Shown: positions 1-7,082, counted from the first letter of the stretch. The stretch is 10,812 nucleotides of DNA from Clostridia bacterium (GCA_017652965.1 JAGBZZ010000087.1:1-10812), one strand, 5' to 3'. Numbers and translations are program-made. The notes: generated by a model from the letters alone, not told the origin.

Positions 1-584
1 CACTCTATCCGAACGCCGACAGAGAGACCCTGCTTGCGGCCATCCACGCCTTTGACGAGGCCTTTGACGAATATCCCTTCTCGGTCGGCACGATGTACCA
101 GGGCCCGCAGCACATGGGGCCCGCCCTGCCGCTCTTCCGCGAGAGGACCGGCTACACCGCCTGTATGATCGGCCCGCCCTATGACGACCTGAACGGCTGG
201 CGGAACGTCTACCCCGCCGAGGTCTACCGTGACCAGCTCGAGAAGCTGACAGAGGGTCTTGCCAAGGCGCTTCCCCTCTTCCAAAAGGCCTACGAGGGCA
301 AGACACTGACGATCGAGGACCGGGTCCTTCTCGACTGTGCCGAGGGCTCCTACCTCCACTTTACCTCCGCCCTCAACCACCTGCTTTACGTCCTTGCGCG
401 TGACAAGGGAGACGGGGAGCAGGAAGACCTTATCCGCCGTGAGGAGGAGCTGGCGATCGCCGAGGCACGTCTTGTCGGCCGTAACCCCGCCATCGGCTAC
501 GAGGCCTCCAACCACTATCTCTTCACCGAGACCGACCTCTATGAGAAGGTGCTGAACTGCCGCCAGCTGCTTGGCGATCTGTAA
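1..584 (+). CDS. C-terminal part of an unrecognised, possibly glycoside-hydrolase-like protein (5' end outside the window)
   Basis: The reading frame is open from the first full codon (base 3) to the TAA at 582-584, so this is the last 193 residues of a longer protein. The in-frame ATG at 93 has no ribosome binding site and lies inside conserved-looking sequence, so it is not the real start. Visible parts are an aromatic and glycine-rich stretch (YPFSVGTMYQGPQHMGPALP, then IGPPYDDLNGWRNVYP), followed by a largely helical tail ending in IGYEASNHYLFTETDLYEKV. Such PYDDL.GWR and EASNHY strings remind me of the C-terminal helical part of large uncharacterised Firmicutes glycosidase-like proteins, but I cannot name a family. 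No signal peptide can be judged because the N-terminus is missing. The next gene starts 57 nt downstream with no terminator between, which suggests co-transcription with the two hydrolases. Confidence is high for the coding call and low for function. Confidence 0.8.
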   Translation, partial: LYPNADRETLLAAIHAFDEAFDEYPFSVGTMYQGPQHMGPALPLFRERTGYTACMIGPPYDDLNGWRNVYPAEVYRDQLEKLTEGLAKALPLFQKAYEGKTLTIEDRVLLDCAEGSYLHFTSALNHLLYVLARDKGDGEQEDLIRREEELAIAEARLVGRNPAIGYEASNHYLFTETDLYEKVLNCRQLLGDL

Positions 585-641
585 ACAAAACGGTACAAAA
601 TGGCGAAAAGCCGGACACAGAGTGACAAAAAGGAGAATGCT

Positions 642-1394
642 ATGAGCACAAACAAGACCAAATACCTTGAAAGCACCTGGCACGGCTTTCGCCGCTTGGA
701 CTTTGAGTTTGAGGGCTATCCCGCCATTCTGGTTCTGCCCGACGTGCCCCACAAGGCGCGCCGCCTGGCCGTGAAGATGGAGTATTTCGATGCCTTTCCC
801 GCCACCGAGATCGCCATGCTGAAGGCGGGCTACCACCTCGCGCACATCAAAAACCGCAGCCGCTTTGCAACCGATGACGATATGGATCGCAAGGCGCGGC
901 TTATTGCATTTTTGGCCGATGAATTCGGCACGGCAAAAAGGATCGTAACCGTCGGCATGAGCTGCGGCGGCTTTCAATCGATCTGCTTTGCCTCCCGCTA
1001 TCCCGAGATGGTGTCCTTTCTCTATCTGGATGCCCCGCTACTCACCTTTTTCTCGGTTGGCACGAAGCTTTTCGACAGTATGGTGATGGGAAAGCGCTGG
1101 CCCGAGATCAGGGAAGCCTACGGCTTTAAAACCTTTGCCGAGGCATACTGCTACCCCGATCAGCCGGCAAACCGCCTGCCGCTTCTGGCCAAGGCACACC
1201 TGCCTGTCGGGCTTGTGTACGGAAAGCAGGACGATGCCGCACCGCCCGTCTTTAACGCCGAGATCGTACGGGAGCTTTACGAGGCGGAGGGGGCGCCGAT
1301 CCGCACCTGGTGCCGCCCGCTTTACGGCCATCATCCCCATGGGCTTGAGGATCCCACCGAGCTTCTTTCCTACATTGAGGAAGTTGCACTCTGA
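642..1394 (+). CDS. alpha/beta-hydrolase fold protein, paralog 1
   Basis: A 250-residue probable serine hydrolase (esterase, deacetylase or peptidase type; substrate unknown). The nucleophile elbow is GMSCGG with Ser107. Asp197 in GKQDD, just after the strand LPVGLVYG, is a good acid candidate, and His230, His231 or His233 in YGHHPHG is the likely catalytic base. This order (Ser, Asp, His) is standard for the fold. There is no signal peptide or membrane segment, so it should be cytoplasmic. The start at 642 is chosen because AGGAG at 631-635 sits 6 nt upstream; the in-frame ATG at 600 has no such site, and the paralog begins at the equivalent point. The next gene, 28 nt downstream, is a tandem copy. 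The gene follows the truncated upstream gene by 57 nt and is probably in the same operon. The fold call is firm; a specific substrate cannot be read from the sequence. Confidence 0.87.
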   Translation: MSTNKTKYLESTWHGFRRLDFEFEGYPAILVLPDVPHKARRLAVKMEYFDAFPATEIAMLKAGYHLAHIKNRSRFATDDDMDRKARLIAFLADEFGTAKRIVTVGMSCGGFQSICFASRYPEMVSFLYLDAPLLTFFSVGTKLFDSMVMGKRWPEIREAYGFKTFAEAYCYPDQPANRLPLLAKAHLPVGLVYGKQDDAAPPVFNAEIVRELYEAEGAPIRTWCRPLYGHHPHGLEDPTELLSYIEEVAL

Positions 1395-1422
1395 AAAAAT
1401 CGAATATACAAGGAGAACGATC

Positions 1423-2160
1423 ATGAACTACAAGGAGAGCACCTGGTGTGGCTTTCGCCGCTTAGACTTTGAGTTTGAGGGCTATCCCGCCATTCTTATT
1501 TTGCCCGATACCCCGCACGAAAAGGGGCGCATCGCCCTGAAGACCGAGTACTTTGACGCCTTTCCCGCTACCGAGATCGAGATGCTGAAGGCGGGCTACC
1601 ACGTGGCATATCTGAAAAACCGCAGCCGCTGGGGCACCGATGACGACTGCGACCGCAAAAAGCACTTTATCGACTTTTTGGCCGACGAGTTCGGCACCTC
1701 CCGCCGCGCGATCCCGGTGGGCATGAGCTGTGGCGGCCTGCACGCCGTTGCCTTTGCCTCCCGCTATCCCGAGGCCATCTCCTTCCTCTATCTGGATGCG
1801 CCGCTTCTTTCCTTCTTCTCGATCGCCCCGCGCCTGCGGCAGGATCACGTGATCCCCACCCGCTGGCCCGAGATCAAGAAGGCATGGGGCTTTAAAACCT
1901 ACGCCGAGGCCTACGCCTATGCCGACCAGCCGATCCACCGTATCGGCACGCTGATTGAGCATCGCCTGCCCGTGGGGCTTGTGTACGGCCTTATTGACGA
2001 GCAGGTGCCCCCTTACGAGAACGCCGAGATCCTGGCCGAGCTGTACGCCGCCGCCGATGCCCCCATCAAGGTGTGGGCGCGCCCCTGCTACGGCCACCAC
2101 CCCCACGGCCTCACCGACCCGAAGGAGCTTTTGCATTACATCGAAGAGGTAGCCCTGTAA
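1423..2160 (+). CDS. alpha/beta-hydrolase fold protein, paralog 2 (tandem duplicate)
   Basis: A 245-residue cytoplasmic serine-hydrolase-like protein that aligns to the preceding gene over 243 residues without a gap. My hand count gives 164 identical positions, about 67%. The nucleophile elbow GMSCGG (Ser102), the acid candidate Asp192 (GLIDE) and the histidine cluster YGHHPHG (225, 226, 228) are all retained, so both copies should be active. Differences cluster around residues 113-155 of this copy (the stretch after the LYLDAPLL strand) and 178-195, where a cap or substrate pocket is expected, which suggests divergence in specificity. The ATG is preceded by AAGGAGA about 6 nt upstream. Long shared nucleotide runs near the 5' ends, such as the stretch around 1447-1490 versus 681-724, point to a fairly recent duplication. 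An open frame extends upstream to 1135, but that part overlaps the previous gene and is not coding. The CotH lipoprotein gene follows after 42 nt. Confidence 0.87.
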   Translation: MNYKESTWCGFRRLDFEFEGYPAILILPDTPHEKGRIALKTEYFDAFPATEIEMLKAGYHVAYLKNRSRWGTDDDCDRKKHFIDFLADEFGTSRRAIPVGMSCGGLHAVAFASRYPEAISFLYLDAPLLSFFSIAPRLRQDHVIPTRWPEIKKAWGFKTYAEAYAYADQPIHRIGTLIEHRLPVGLVYGLIDEQVPPYENAEILAELYAAADAPIKVWARPCYGHHPHGLTDPKELLHYIEEVAL

Positions 2161-2202
2161 GCCCCTTTTTACGCATTCCGAAATCAGACAAGGAGGATCT
2201 AT

Positions 2203-4047
2203 ATGTCCATGACCCCCCATCGGCGGTTTCTCTATGCCATCCCCCTCTTGTGCGTCCTGCTCTTTACGCTTTTGCTGGTATCCTGCGGCGGAGAGGGCGG
2301 TGTGACCACCCCTGCCGCCACCGACACGGGGAATGCAGGCGGCACAACGGCACCGCCCGCCACCACCACACGGGTGACCCGCACGACCGCCCCACCGACA
2401 GACATCGAGCGCCCCTCCCCGACCCCCGACTATTTTACCGTGACCTTTGACCCCGCCAACGGGAAAAAATGCACCACCGTGCAGGTGAAAAACGACCGAC
2501 TGCCCGTCACGCTTCCCAAAGCGCCCACCCGCGAGGGCAAGGTGTTTGTCGGCTGGTATCTCGATGCCCCGCTTTACACACGCCCCTACCGTGGCGAGAT
2601 GATCGTGGCCGACACCCTCTTGACGGCGCGCTACGCCACCGTGGCCTATACCGTCACCTTCCACGTGGGGGAGGGGGCAGTGGCCGAGTTTGAAGCCTCT
2701 CTTGTCCCGGGCGGCGCCCCGGTGCCCGATTACCCCTCTGTCAGCAAGCGGAACGCCTCGGTGTCGGGCTGGTATCTGGACCCTAACTTTAAAACCCCCT
2801 ATAACGGTGAGCCCATCACCGGGGACACGGCTCTGTATGCCGACTATGAGGATTACACCAAAACGATCCCCACCGTTCTGCCCGCCCTCCATATCAAGAC
2901 AACGGGCGGCGCGTCCATCACCTCGACCGAGACCTATATCGGGGCAACCGTCACCCTCACGGGGGCAGACATCGGCGACAGCCTGAACGCGGCCAAGGCC
3001 GAGATCCGCGGGCGCGGCAACTCGACCTGGAGATTTTTCGACAAAAAGCCCTACCGCCTGAAGCTTGCGGAAAAGGCCGATCTTTTGGGCCTGGGGGCGG
3101 ATCGCGACTATATCCTGCTGGCAAACGCGGGTGACCCCACCATGCTTCACAACTACGCCCTCTTCACCCTGGCCGAGCTCCTCGGTGACGAGGTGACAAG
3201 CAAATGCCGCTTTGTTTCGGTATGGCTGAACGGCTCATACGAGGGGGTGTATCTGCTTTGCGAGCAAAGCGAGCAGGGCAAGAACCGCGTCCCGATCGAT
3301 GACGGGACCGAGGGCGATGCCGAGGCCGGCTTTCTTGTAGAGTTTGGCGGCAACGCGGCGGACGGGAAAAAATATACCTTCCGCATGGATGCCGTGAAAA
3401 GCGGCTTAGTGACCTTTGAATGGCGCCAAGGCTTTGTGGGGGCTGTCAAGTCCCCGGACGAGGACGTGATAAACTCGGTGCAAAAGGCCTATATCAAGCG
3501 CTACTCAAACCAGGTAAACACCGCCATCTTCAAGGGTGACTGGGAGACCTTCCTGGAGCTTTGCGACCTTGACAGCTTTGTAAGCGGCTTTATCGCCAAC
3601 ATGACCGTGATGAACGGCGACATGGACTTCAGCTTTCAGTTTTATAAGCCCGCAGGCGGCAAGCTGCACTACGGGCCGCTATGGGATGCCGACCAGGCCT
3701 GCGGCACGTCACGCAAGAACGGCACGATCACCGAGGGGTGGTACGTCAGCCGTTATGAGCATTGGCTGACCGCGCTTTGGCGGATCCCCGAATTCCGCGA
3801 GGCGGTAGCCGAGAAATGGGCGGCCCACCGCGACACCCTGCTTGGCTTTTCGGATCATCTGGCCGACATGGCCGAGTATCTGCAATATGACATCACCCGC
3901 AATTATCTGCGGCATGACGTTCTCGGCAAGCCCTACTGGCGCCAGTGTGACGAGCATCTGTGGTACACGACCTATGACGAGCATCTGCAGTTCCTGCTTG
4001 AGTGGATGACCAAGCGCGTCGCCTGGATCGACAGCCAGCTTCCGTAA
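2203..4047 (+). CDS. surface lipoprotein with two InlB-type repeats and a CotH-kinase domain
   Basis: A 614-residue lipoprotein. Residues 1-27 are a signal peptide (RR at 7-8, hydrophobic 9-26) ending in the lipobox LVS-C with Cys28, so it should be lipid-anchored on the outer membrane face. A Thr/Pro/Ala-rich linker (about 33-70) follows. Two beta repeats of the InlB B / Listeria-Bacteroides type start near Tyr77 (VTFDPANG...FVGWYLD) and Tyr149 (VTFHV...VSGWYLDPNF). The CotH domain fills about 227-605: RGRGNSTW at 269-276, KKPYRLKL at 281-288, WLNGSYEGVYLLCEQ, GKNRVPI, and GPLWDADQACG at 491-501, whose WDxD aspartates 495 and 497 match the conserved acidic motif. CotH of Bacillus is an atypical kinase of spore-coat proteins; gut Clostridia use the domain on extracellular proteins whose substrates are unknown. 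AGGAGG at 2191-2196 sets the start at 2203. It is the last gene of the operon; a terminator begins 5 nt after the stop. Confidence 0.9.
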   Translation: MSMTPHRRFLYAIPLLCVLLFTLLLVSCGGEGGVTTPAATDTGNAGGTTAPPATTTRVTRTTAPPTDIERPSPTPDYFTVTFDPANGKKCTTVQVKNDRLPVTLPKAPTREGKVFVGWYLDAPLYTRPYRGEMIVADTLLTARYATVAYTVTFHVGEGAVAEFEASLVPGGAPVPDYPSVSKRNASVSGWYLDPNFKTPYNGEPITGDTALYADYEDYTKTIPTVLPALHIKTTGGASITSTETYIGATVTLTGADIGDSLNAAKAEIRGRGNSTWRFFDKKPYRLKLAEKADLLGLGADRDYILLANAGDPTMLHNYALFTLAELLGDEVTSKCRFVSVWLNGSYEGVYLLCEQSEQGKNRVPIDDGTEGDAEAGFLVEFGGNAADGKKYTFRMDAVKSGLVTFEWRQGFVGAVKSPDEDVINSVQKAYIKRYSNQVNTAIFKGDWETFLELCDLDSFVSGFIANMTVMNGDMDFSFQFYKPAGGKLHYGPLWDADQACGTSRKNGTITEGWYVSRYEHWLTALWRIPEFREAVAEKWAAHRDTLLGFSDHLADMAEYLQYDITRNYLRHDVLGKPYWRQCDEHLWYTTYDEHLQFLLEWMTKRVAWIDSQLP

Positions 4048-4052
4048 AAGAG

Positions 4053-4088
4053 AAAGAGAGCATTTACCTGCGTAAATGCTCTCTTTTT
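4053..4088 (+). terminator. rho-independent terminator of the hydrolase-CotH operon
   Basis: A perfect 15-bp stem (4053-4067 with 4072-4086) closes a 4-nt loop and runs into a T tract at 4084-4088. It begins 5 nt after the CotH stop codon. The A-rich left foot pairs with the T tract, so it could also act on the other strand. Confidence 0.93.
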
Positions 4089-4135
4089 GTTTGGCTCCGA
4101 ACGGGTAGCAAAGGTAGAGTAACGAAAACGATGGC

Positions 4136-4361
4136 TACCTTTGCCCCCCTCCGGGAGGGGGGAATTAAAGGGGGGAGCCGGCGTATGTAAAAACCGCCTT
4201 GGCGTTGCATCTTCGCCCCCCCTACTGCCGCATTCTCCTTCCACCGCAAGCGGTCCCCCGTCTCGCTGCGGCTCGGTCACGCTCGGGCTCTTACACGCCC
4301 CCGGCGTATCATTCACTCCCCTCGCGCCGCTTCGCTACCTCCCGGAGGGAGGCCAAAAGTT
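4136..4361. repeat. palindrome-bounded, MITE-like repeat region without a gene
   Basis: This GC-rich stretch has imperfect inverted ends about 24 nt long (4136-4158 against the complement of 4338-4361), both centred on CCCTCCGGGAGG. The left end contains a near-perfect palindrome at 4144-4162, and a short ACCGC-AA-GCGGT hairpin lies at 4243-4254. Open frames in it are short, lack ribosome binding sites and match nothing recognisable. It resembles the dispersed non-coding repeats common between genes of gut Clostridia. From 4362 to about 4485 the sequence becomes AT-rich and I see no gene, tRNA or transposase remnant there. Confidence 0.55.
4195..4250 (+). repeat. direct repeat, copy 1, upstream of fic
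   Basis: This matches 5511-5567 in the same orientation. The 3' 31 nt (4220-4250 against 5537-5567) differ at a single position. The 5' part shares CGC-C/T-TTGGCGTTGC, and the middle is more diverged with a 1-nt length difference. The pair flanks the fic gene and its promoter. Confidence 0.8.
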
Positions 4362-4487
4362 CCGAGGGCTTGGAAAGATTTTTCTTGATGATATATCTGA
4401 TTATTTCTTTGCTTTGTGCCCCTCTCAGTCACGGCAAGCTACGGCGAGGTATCAGATTTTACAACGCGAAGTATATAGAAATGATAA

Positions 4488-4547
4488 TTGCCGATTGCGG
4501 CAAAATATCCACGAATTATATTCGTGTTTTCGGTTGATATTTTGCCG
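4488..4547. promoter_or_regulatory. inverted-repeat operator candidate overlapping the fic -35 region
   Basis: CGGCAAAATATC at 4498-4509 is the exact complement of GATATTTTGCCG at 4536-4547 (12 bp, 26 nt apart). Inside lies a second palindrome, ACGAAT-TAT-ATTCGT (4511-4525). A third TTGCCG at 4488-4493 can pair with CGGCAA at 4498-4503 to form a competing hairpin. The right arm overlaps the last four bases of the -35 box (4534-4539) and part of the spacer, a typical repressor position. The helix-turn-helix domain of the downstream Fic protein is the obvious candidate ligand, but that is inference. Confidence 0.65.
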
Positions 4548-4575
4548 ATAGTGTGGTATAATAGTATTGTATAAT
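4534..4575 (+). promoter_or_regulatory. sigma-A promoter of fic with duplicated -10 box
   Basis: TTGATA (4534-4539) and TATAAT (4557-4562) are separated by 17 nt. A perfect tandem copy of the 13-mer TATAATAGTATTG (4557-4569 and 4570-4582) supplies a second TATAAT at 4570-4575. That second box has no matching -35 at normal spacing, so the upstream box should dominate. Transcription should start 20-40 nt ahead of the start codon. Confidence 0.85.
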
Positions 4576-4606
4576 AGTATTGTGAAAATCCGAAGGAGGA
4601 GATCCT

Positions 4607-5497
4607 ATGAATTATATATCCGTAAGTGAGACTGCAAAAAAGTGGAATATCTCCGAGCGTAGTGTCCGCAATTACTGCGCTGAAGGACGTGTGTCCGGTG
4701 CTATTCTTGTGGGCAAGATCTGGATGATCCCCGAGGGCGCTGAAAAGCCAATCCGCAAAACTCGCAGTGATGCCGCACCCGAAACCTTGCTGGATATTCT
4801 GCGGAGAGAAAAGAATACATCCCTGTCCGGAGGTATCTATCATAAGGTTCAGATCGAGCTGACCTACAACTCAAACCACATGGAAGGCAGCCGTTTGACT
4901 CACGACCAGACGAGATACATTTTTGAGACCAATACCATCGGTGTTACAAACGATAACGTGAACGTGGACGATATTGTTGAGACGTCAAATCATTTCCGTT
5001 GCATCGATCTGGTCATTGAAAACGCCACGAGTGTTCTAACCGAGGGCTTCATCAAGGAGCTGCATCGTGTTCTCAAGAACGGCACCTCGGATAGCCGCCG
5101 ATCCTGGTTTGCTGTTGGCGATTACAAAAAGCTTCCCAACGAAGTGGGCGGTAGAGATACCACGCTTCCCGAGGACGTTGCCTCCGAAATGAAAGCTCTT
5201 ATCGCAAGCTATAATGCGGGGAAGGAAAAGACGTTTGAGGAGATCCTCGATTTCCATTACCGCTTTGAACGTATCCACCCCTTCCAAGACGGAAACGGTC
5301 GTGTTGGCAGATTGATCCTTTTCAAGGAGTGTCTGCGTAACAAAATCGTTCCTTTTATCATTGATGAAGAACTTAAAATGTTTTACTACCGTGGCTTGTC
5401 CGAATGGACGCGAGAGCGCGGCTTCCTGACAGATACCTGCCTTTCCGCGCAGGATAAGTTCAAGAGATATCTTGATTATTTCAAAATTCAATATTGA
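4607..5497 (+). CDS. Fic-family AMP-transferase with N-terminal helix-turn-helix domain
   Basis: A 296-residue protein. Residues 1-45 are an excisionase/MerR-like DNA-binding domain (ISVSETAKKWNISERSVRNY, then a wing-like VGKIWMIP). The Fic core follows, with the catalytic loop HPFQDGNGRVGR at 224-235: His224 is the general base, Asp228 binds metal, and Gly229-Asn230-Gly231 and Arg235 bind nucleotide. Fic enzymes usually transfer AMP from ATP to protein hydroxyls. SNHMEG at 89-94 fits the inhibitory motif (S/T)xxxE(G/N), with Glu93 as the blocking residue. It lies N-terminal to the core, as in class II Fic proteins, so the enzyme is probably auto-inhibited. AAGGAGG (4593-4599) lies 7 nt before the ATG. 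Composition is visibly more AT-rich than the neighbours, which suggests transfer. There is no antitoxin-like partner gene beside it, consistent with in-cis inhibition. The promoter-overlapping inverted repeat suggests autoregulation. The target protein is unknown. Confidence 0.93.
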   Translation: MNYISVSETAKKWNISERSVRNYCAEGRVSGAILVGKIWMIPEGAEKPIRKTRSDAAPETLLDILRREKNTSLSGGIYHKVQIELTYNSNHMEGSRLTHDQTRYIFETNTIGVTNDNVNVDDIVETSNHFRCIDLVIENATSVLTEGFIKELHRVLKNGTSDSRRSWFAVGDYKKLPNEVGGRDTTLPEDVASEMKALIASYNAGKEKTFEEILDFHYRFERIHPFQDGNGRVGRLILFKECLRNKIVPFIIDEELKMFYYRGLSEWTRERGFLTDTCLSAQDKFKRYLDYFKIQY

Positions 5498-5510
5498 TTT
5501 TATAAGAGAT

Positions 5511-5567
5511 CGCTTTGGCGTTGCGGCTTTGAAAATCCCTACTGCCGCATTCTCCTTCCGCCGCAAG
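5511..5567 (+). repeat. direct repeat, copy 2, downstream of fic
   Basis: This is the second copy of the repeat at 4195-4250, beginning 13 nt after the fic stop codon. The 3' 31 nt (5537-5567) differ at one base from 4220-4250. The palindromic ends that surround copy 1 are absent here. Confidence 0.8.
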
Positions 5568-5587
5568 GAAATGCGAAGAGGCTATGA

Positions 5588-5617
5588 AAAAAAGAGAGCC
5601 CGATGGCTCTCTTTTTT
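5588..5617. terminator. bidirectional terminator between fic and the MFS gene
   Basis: A perfect 13-bp stem (5588-5600 with 5605-5617) around the loop CGAT has A-tract and T-tract feet on opposite sides. It can therefore end transcription of fic on the plus strand and of the transporter, whose stop lies 24 nt away, on the minus strand. Confidence 0.92.
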
Positions 5618-5640
5618 CGGAAATACTGCCGCGGGGCGGC

Positions 5641-6924
5641 TCACTCGGCGCGCTCGATGACGCGGCGGGTCCTGTGGGCGGCGGTGATGATAAACTGCAG
5701 GGTGATGACAACGGCCAGCATAATGGCGGCCGCGAGGATAAAGGCTACCTTGTAGCTACCCAAAAGGTCGGAAGAGAGGTTGATCAACGGCCCCGCCAGG
5801 GCATAGCCGATCTGATTGAAGGAGACGAAGATGCCAAGCACCTTGTTGAAGGATCTTTCCCCGAAGAGGTCGTTGGCGTAGATCGGGATCATGACCGTCT
5901 CCAGCGGCAGGGCGACCGAGGCCAGGATGGCATACGAGATGCCCAGCACCATACCGAAGGTGGAATTCGTGATGAAATAGAGGCAGGCCATGGTCAGAAG
6001 GGCGGCGGTGCAGTCTATGGTGATAACGGCGCGCAGGCCGAGCCTGTCGTAGAGGACCCCGTTTAAGAACTTAAAGGTTGCCAGCGCCACAAGCGAGACA
6101 CTGGTGACAAGGCCGATAAAGTCCTGCTTCATGCCGACGTCCTTCATATGGGCGGCAGAAGCGCCCGACACCGCCTGCAAAACCATCCCCGTGAGGAAGA
6201 TACAAACGATCGCGGCGTAGAAGTAGGGCTTTTTGATGGCGGCGCGGTACTCGACCCCCACCCAGGCAGAGCCGTGCCCCGCCTTTTTTGCCTTGGCGGG
6301 GGTATCGCTTGTGGCTTGCGGCTCTTTTAAGAAGAGAAGCAAAAGAAGAAGCACGGTGGCAAAGACGGCGGCCATCATGTAGAAGGCCTTGCGGTAGGCA
6401 AAGGGGTCGGCCGTATCCCGCAGAAAGATATTGATAAACTGCGCGGCGATCGCCCCGCCGACCCCGTTGGCCGCCAGGATCAGCCCCATGACCGTGCCGC
6501 GGTTGCGGCGCACGGTCTTATTGATGATATAGCCGACGATGGTCGTCCCGGTAAACGAAAGCCCGATGCCCAGCAGCATCCCGCCGAGATAGAGGAGAAG
6601 GACGGTGGTAGCGCCCGCGTAAAGCAGCGCCGAGGCGATAAGACACAGAAACCCGAAAAGGATCAGCCGCTTGGCACCAAACCGACCGACAAGCGAGCCG
6701 AAAAAGATATTGACAATGGCGGTAGAGGCAAAGCGCATGGTATCGCTGATGGCGTACATACTGCGCTCAATGCCCAGCGCCTCGCTGATCGGGGCGACGA
6801 AAAGCCCCTTGGATGCCCACATCCCAAGGCCAAACATGACCATGATAAAGCAAAGCGCAACGGTTAAGGCGGTGTCGCGCCGTGTGCGGCGCGCGTCTTT
6901 CTCGCTCTTTTCCAGATCTTCCAT
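5641..6924 (-). CDS. major facilitator superfamily transporter
   Basis: A 427-residue integral membrane protein with about 12 hydrophobic helices and a charged cytoplasmic N-terminus (residues 1-18). An MFS motif-A-like loop lies at 76-88 (GSLVGRFGAKRLI) and its half-repeat echo at 288-298 (NGVLYDRLGLR). A hydrophilic central loop of about 30 residues (200-232) separates the two halves. TM4/5 carries a glycine-rich antiporter-like stretch (LILAANGVGGAIAAQ). The overall look is that of the monocarboxylate or oxalate/formate-antiporter-like branch, but substrate and direction cannot be read. AAGGAGA stands about 6 nt before the ATG on the minus strand. It is a single gene with its own consensus promoter and terminator, divergent from the SCIFF peptide gene, so a role as exporter of that peptide or of a decarboxylase product is possible but unsupported. 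A plus-strand open frame inside it (5584-6066) is a shadow. Confidence 0.93.
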   Translation of the reverse strand: MEDLEKSEKDARRTRRDTALTVALCFIMVMFGLGMWASKGLFVAPISEALGIERSMYAISDTMRFASTAIVNIFFGSLVGRFGAKRLILFGFLCLIASALLYAGATTVLLLYLGGMLLGIGLSFTGTTIVGYIINKTVRRNRGTVMGLILAANGVGGAIAAQFINIFLRDTADPFAYRKAFYMMAAVFATVLLLLLLFLKEPQATSDTPAKAKKAGHGSAWVGVEYRAAIKKPYFYAAIVCIFLTGMVLQAVSGASAAHMKDVGMKQDFIGLVTSVSLVALATFKFLNGVLYDRLGLRAVITIDCTAALLTMACLYFITNSTFGMVLGISYAILASVALPLETVMIPIYANDLFGERSFNKVLGIFVSFNQIGYALAGPLINLSSDLLGSYKVAFILAAAIMLAVVITLQFIITAAHRTRRVIERAE

Positions 6925-6967
6925 GATATCTCCTTATACGGCAAAGCCGAAAAACCTTTCGCTGTCT

Positions 6968-6996
6968 ATTATAGCACCGCCCCCCATGCTTGTCAA
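6968..6996 (-). promoter_or_regulatory. perfect-consensus sigma-A promoter of the MFS gene
   Basis: On the minus strand TTGACA (6996-6991) and TATAAT (6973-6968) are 17 nt apart, a six-of-six match at both boxes. Transcription should start near 6961, giving a leader of about 37 nt. No operator-like repeat is visible in it. Confidence 0.93.
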
Positions 6997-7053
6997 GCGG
7001 AGCTTACGGTGCGATATTTTGTGCCGCCTTGGCGCGTTTTTTCGCTTTTCCTA

Positions 7054-7082
7054 TTGACAGAGCGAGGGGACTGTGTTATACT
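7054..7082 (+). promoter_or_regulatory. strong sigma-A promoter of the SCIFF peptide gene
   Basis: TTGACA (7054-7059) and TATACT (7077-7082) are 17 nt apart. The start site should lie near 7089, giving a leader of about 30 nt ahead of the GGAGG at 7106-7110. The -35 boxes of this and the divergent transporter promoter are 57 nt apart. I saw no convincing palindrome between them. Confidence 0.93.

Noticed and set aside
93..584. Start of the first gene at the ATG at position 93
   Set aside because: The frame is open and protein-like from the window edge, and no ribosome binding site precedes 93, so the gene is 5'-truncated rather than starting here.
1462..3150. Minus-strand open frame of 562 codons across paralog 2 and the CotH gene
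   Set aside because: It lies antisense to two well-supported genes, has no ribosome binding site or recognisable domain, and reads as Gly/Val/Arg-rich low-quality protein, as expected from the GC-rich third positions of the real genes.
4141..4551. Overlapping plus-strand open frames (136 and 112 codons) in the intergenic repeat region
   Set aside because: They have no ribosome binding site, cross the palindromes and the fic operator, and show no recognisable family.
7021..7042. Possible terminator: GC-rich CGCC-TT-GGCG followed by a T run upstream of the SCIFF promoter
   Set aside because: The stem is only 4 bp with a 2-nt loop, too small to form a real hairpin, and no gene ends there on the plus strand.
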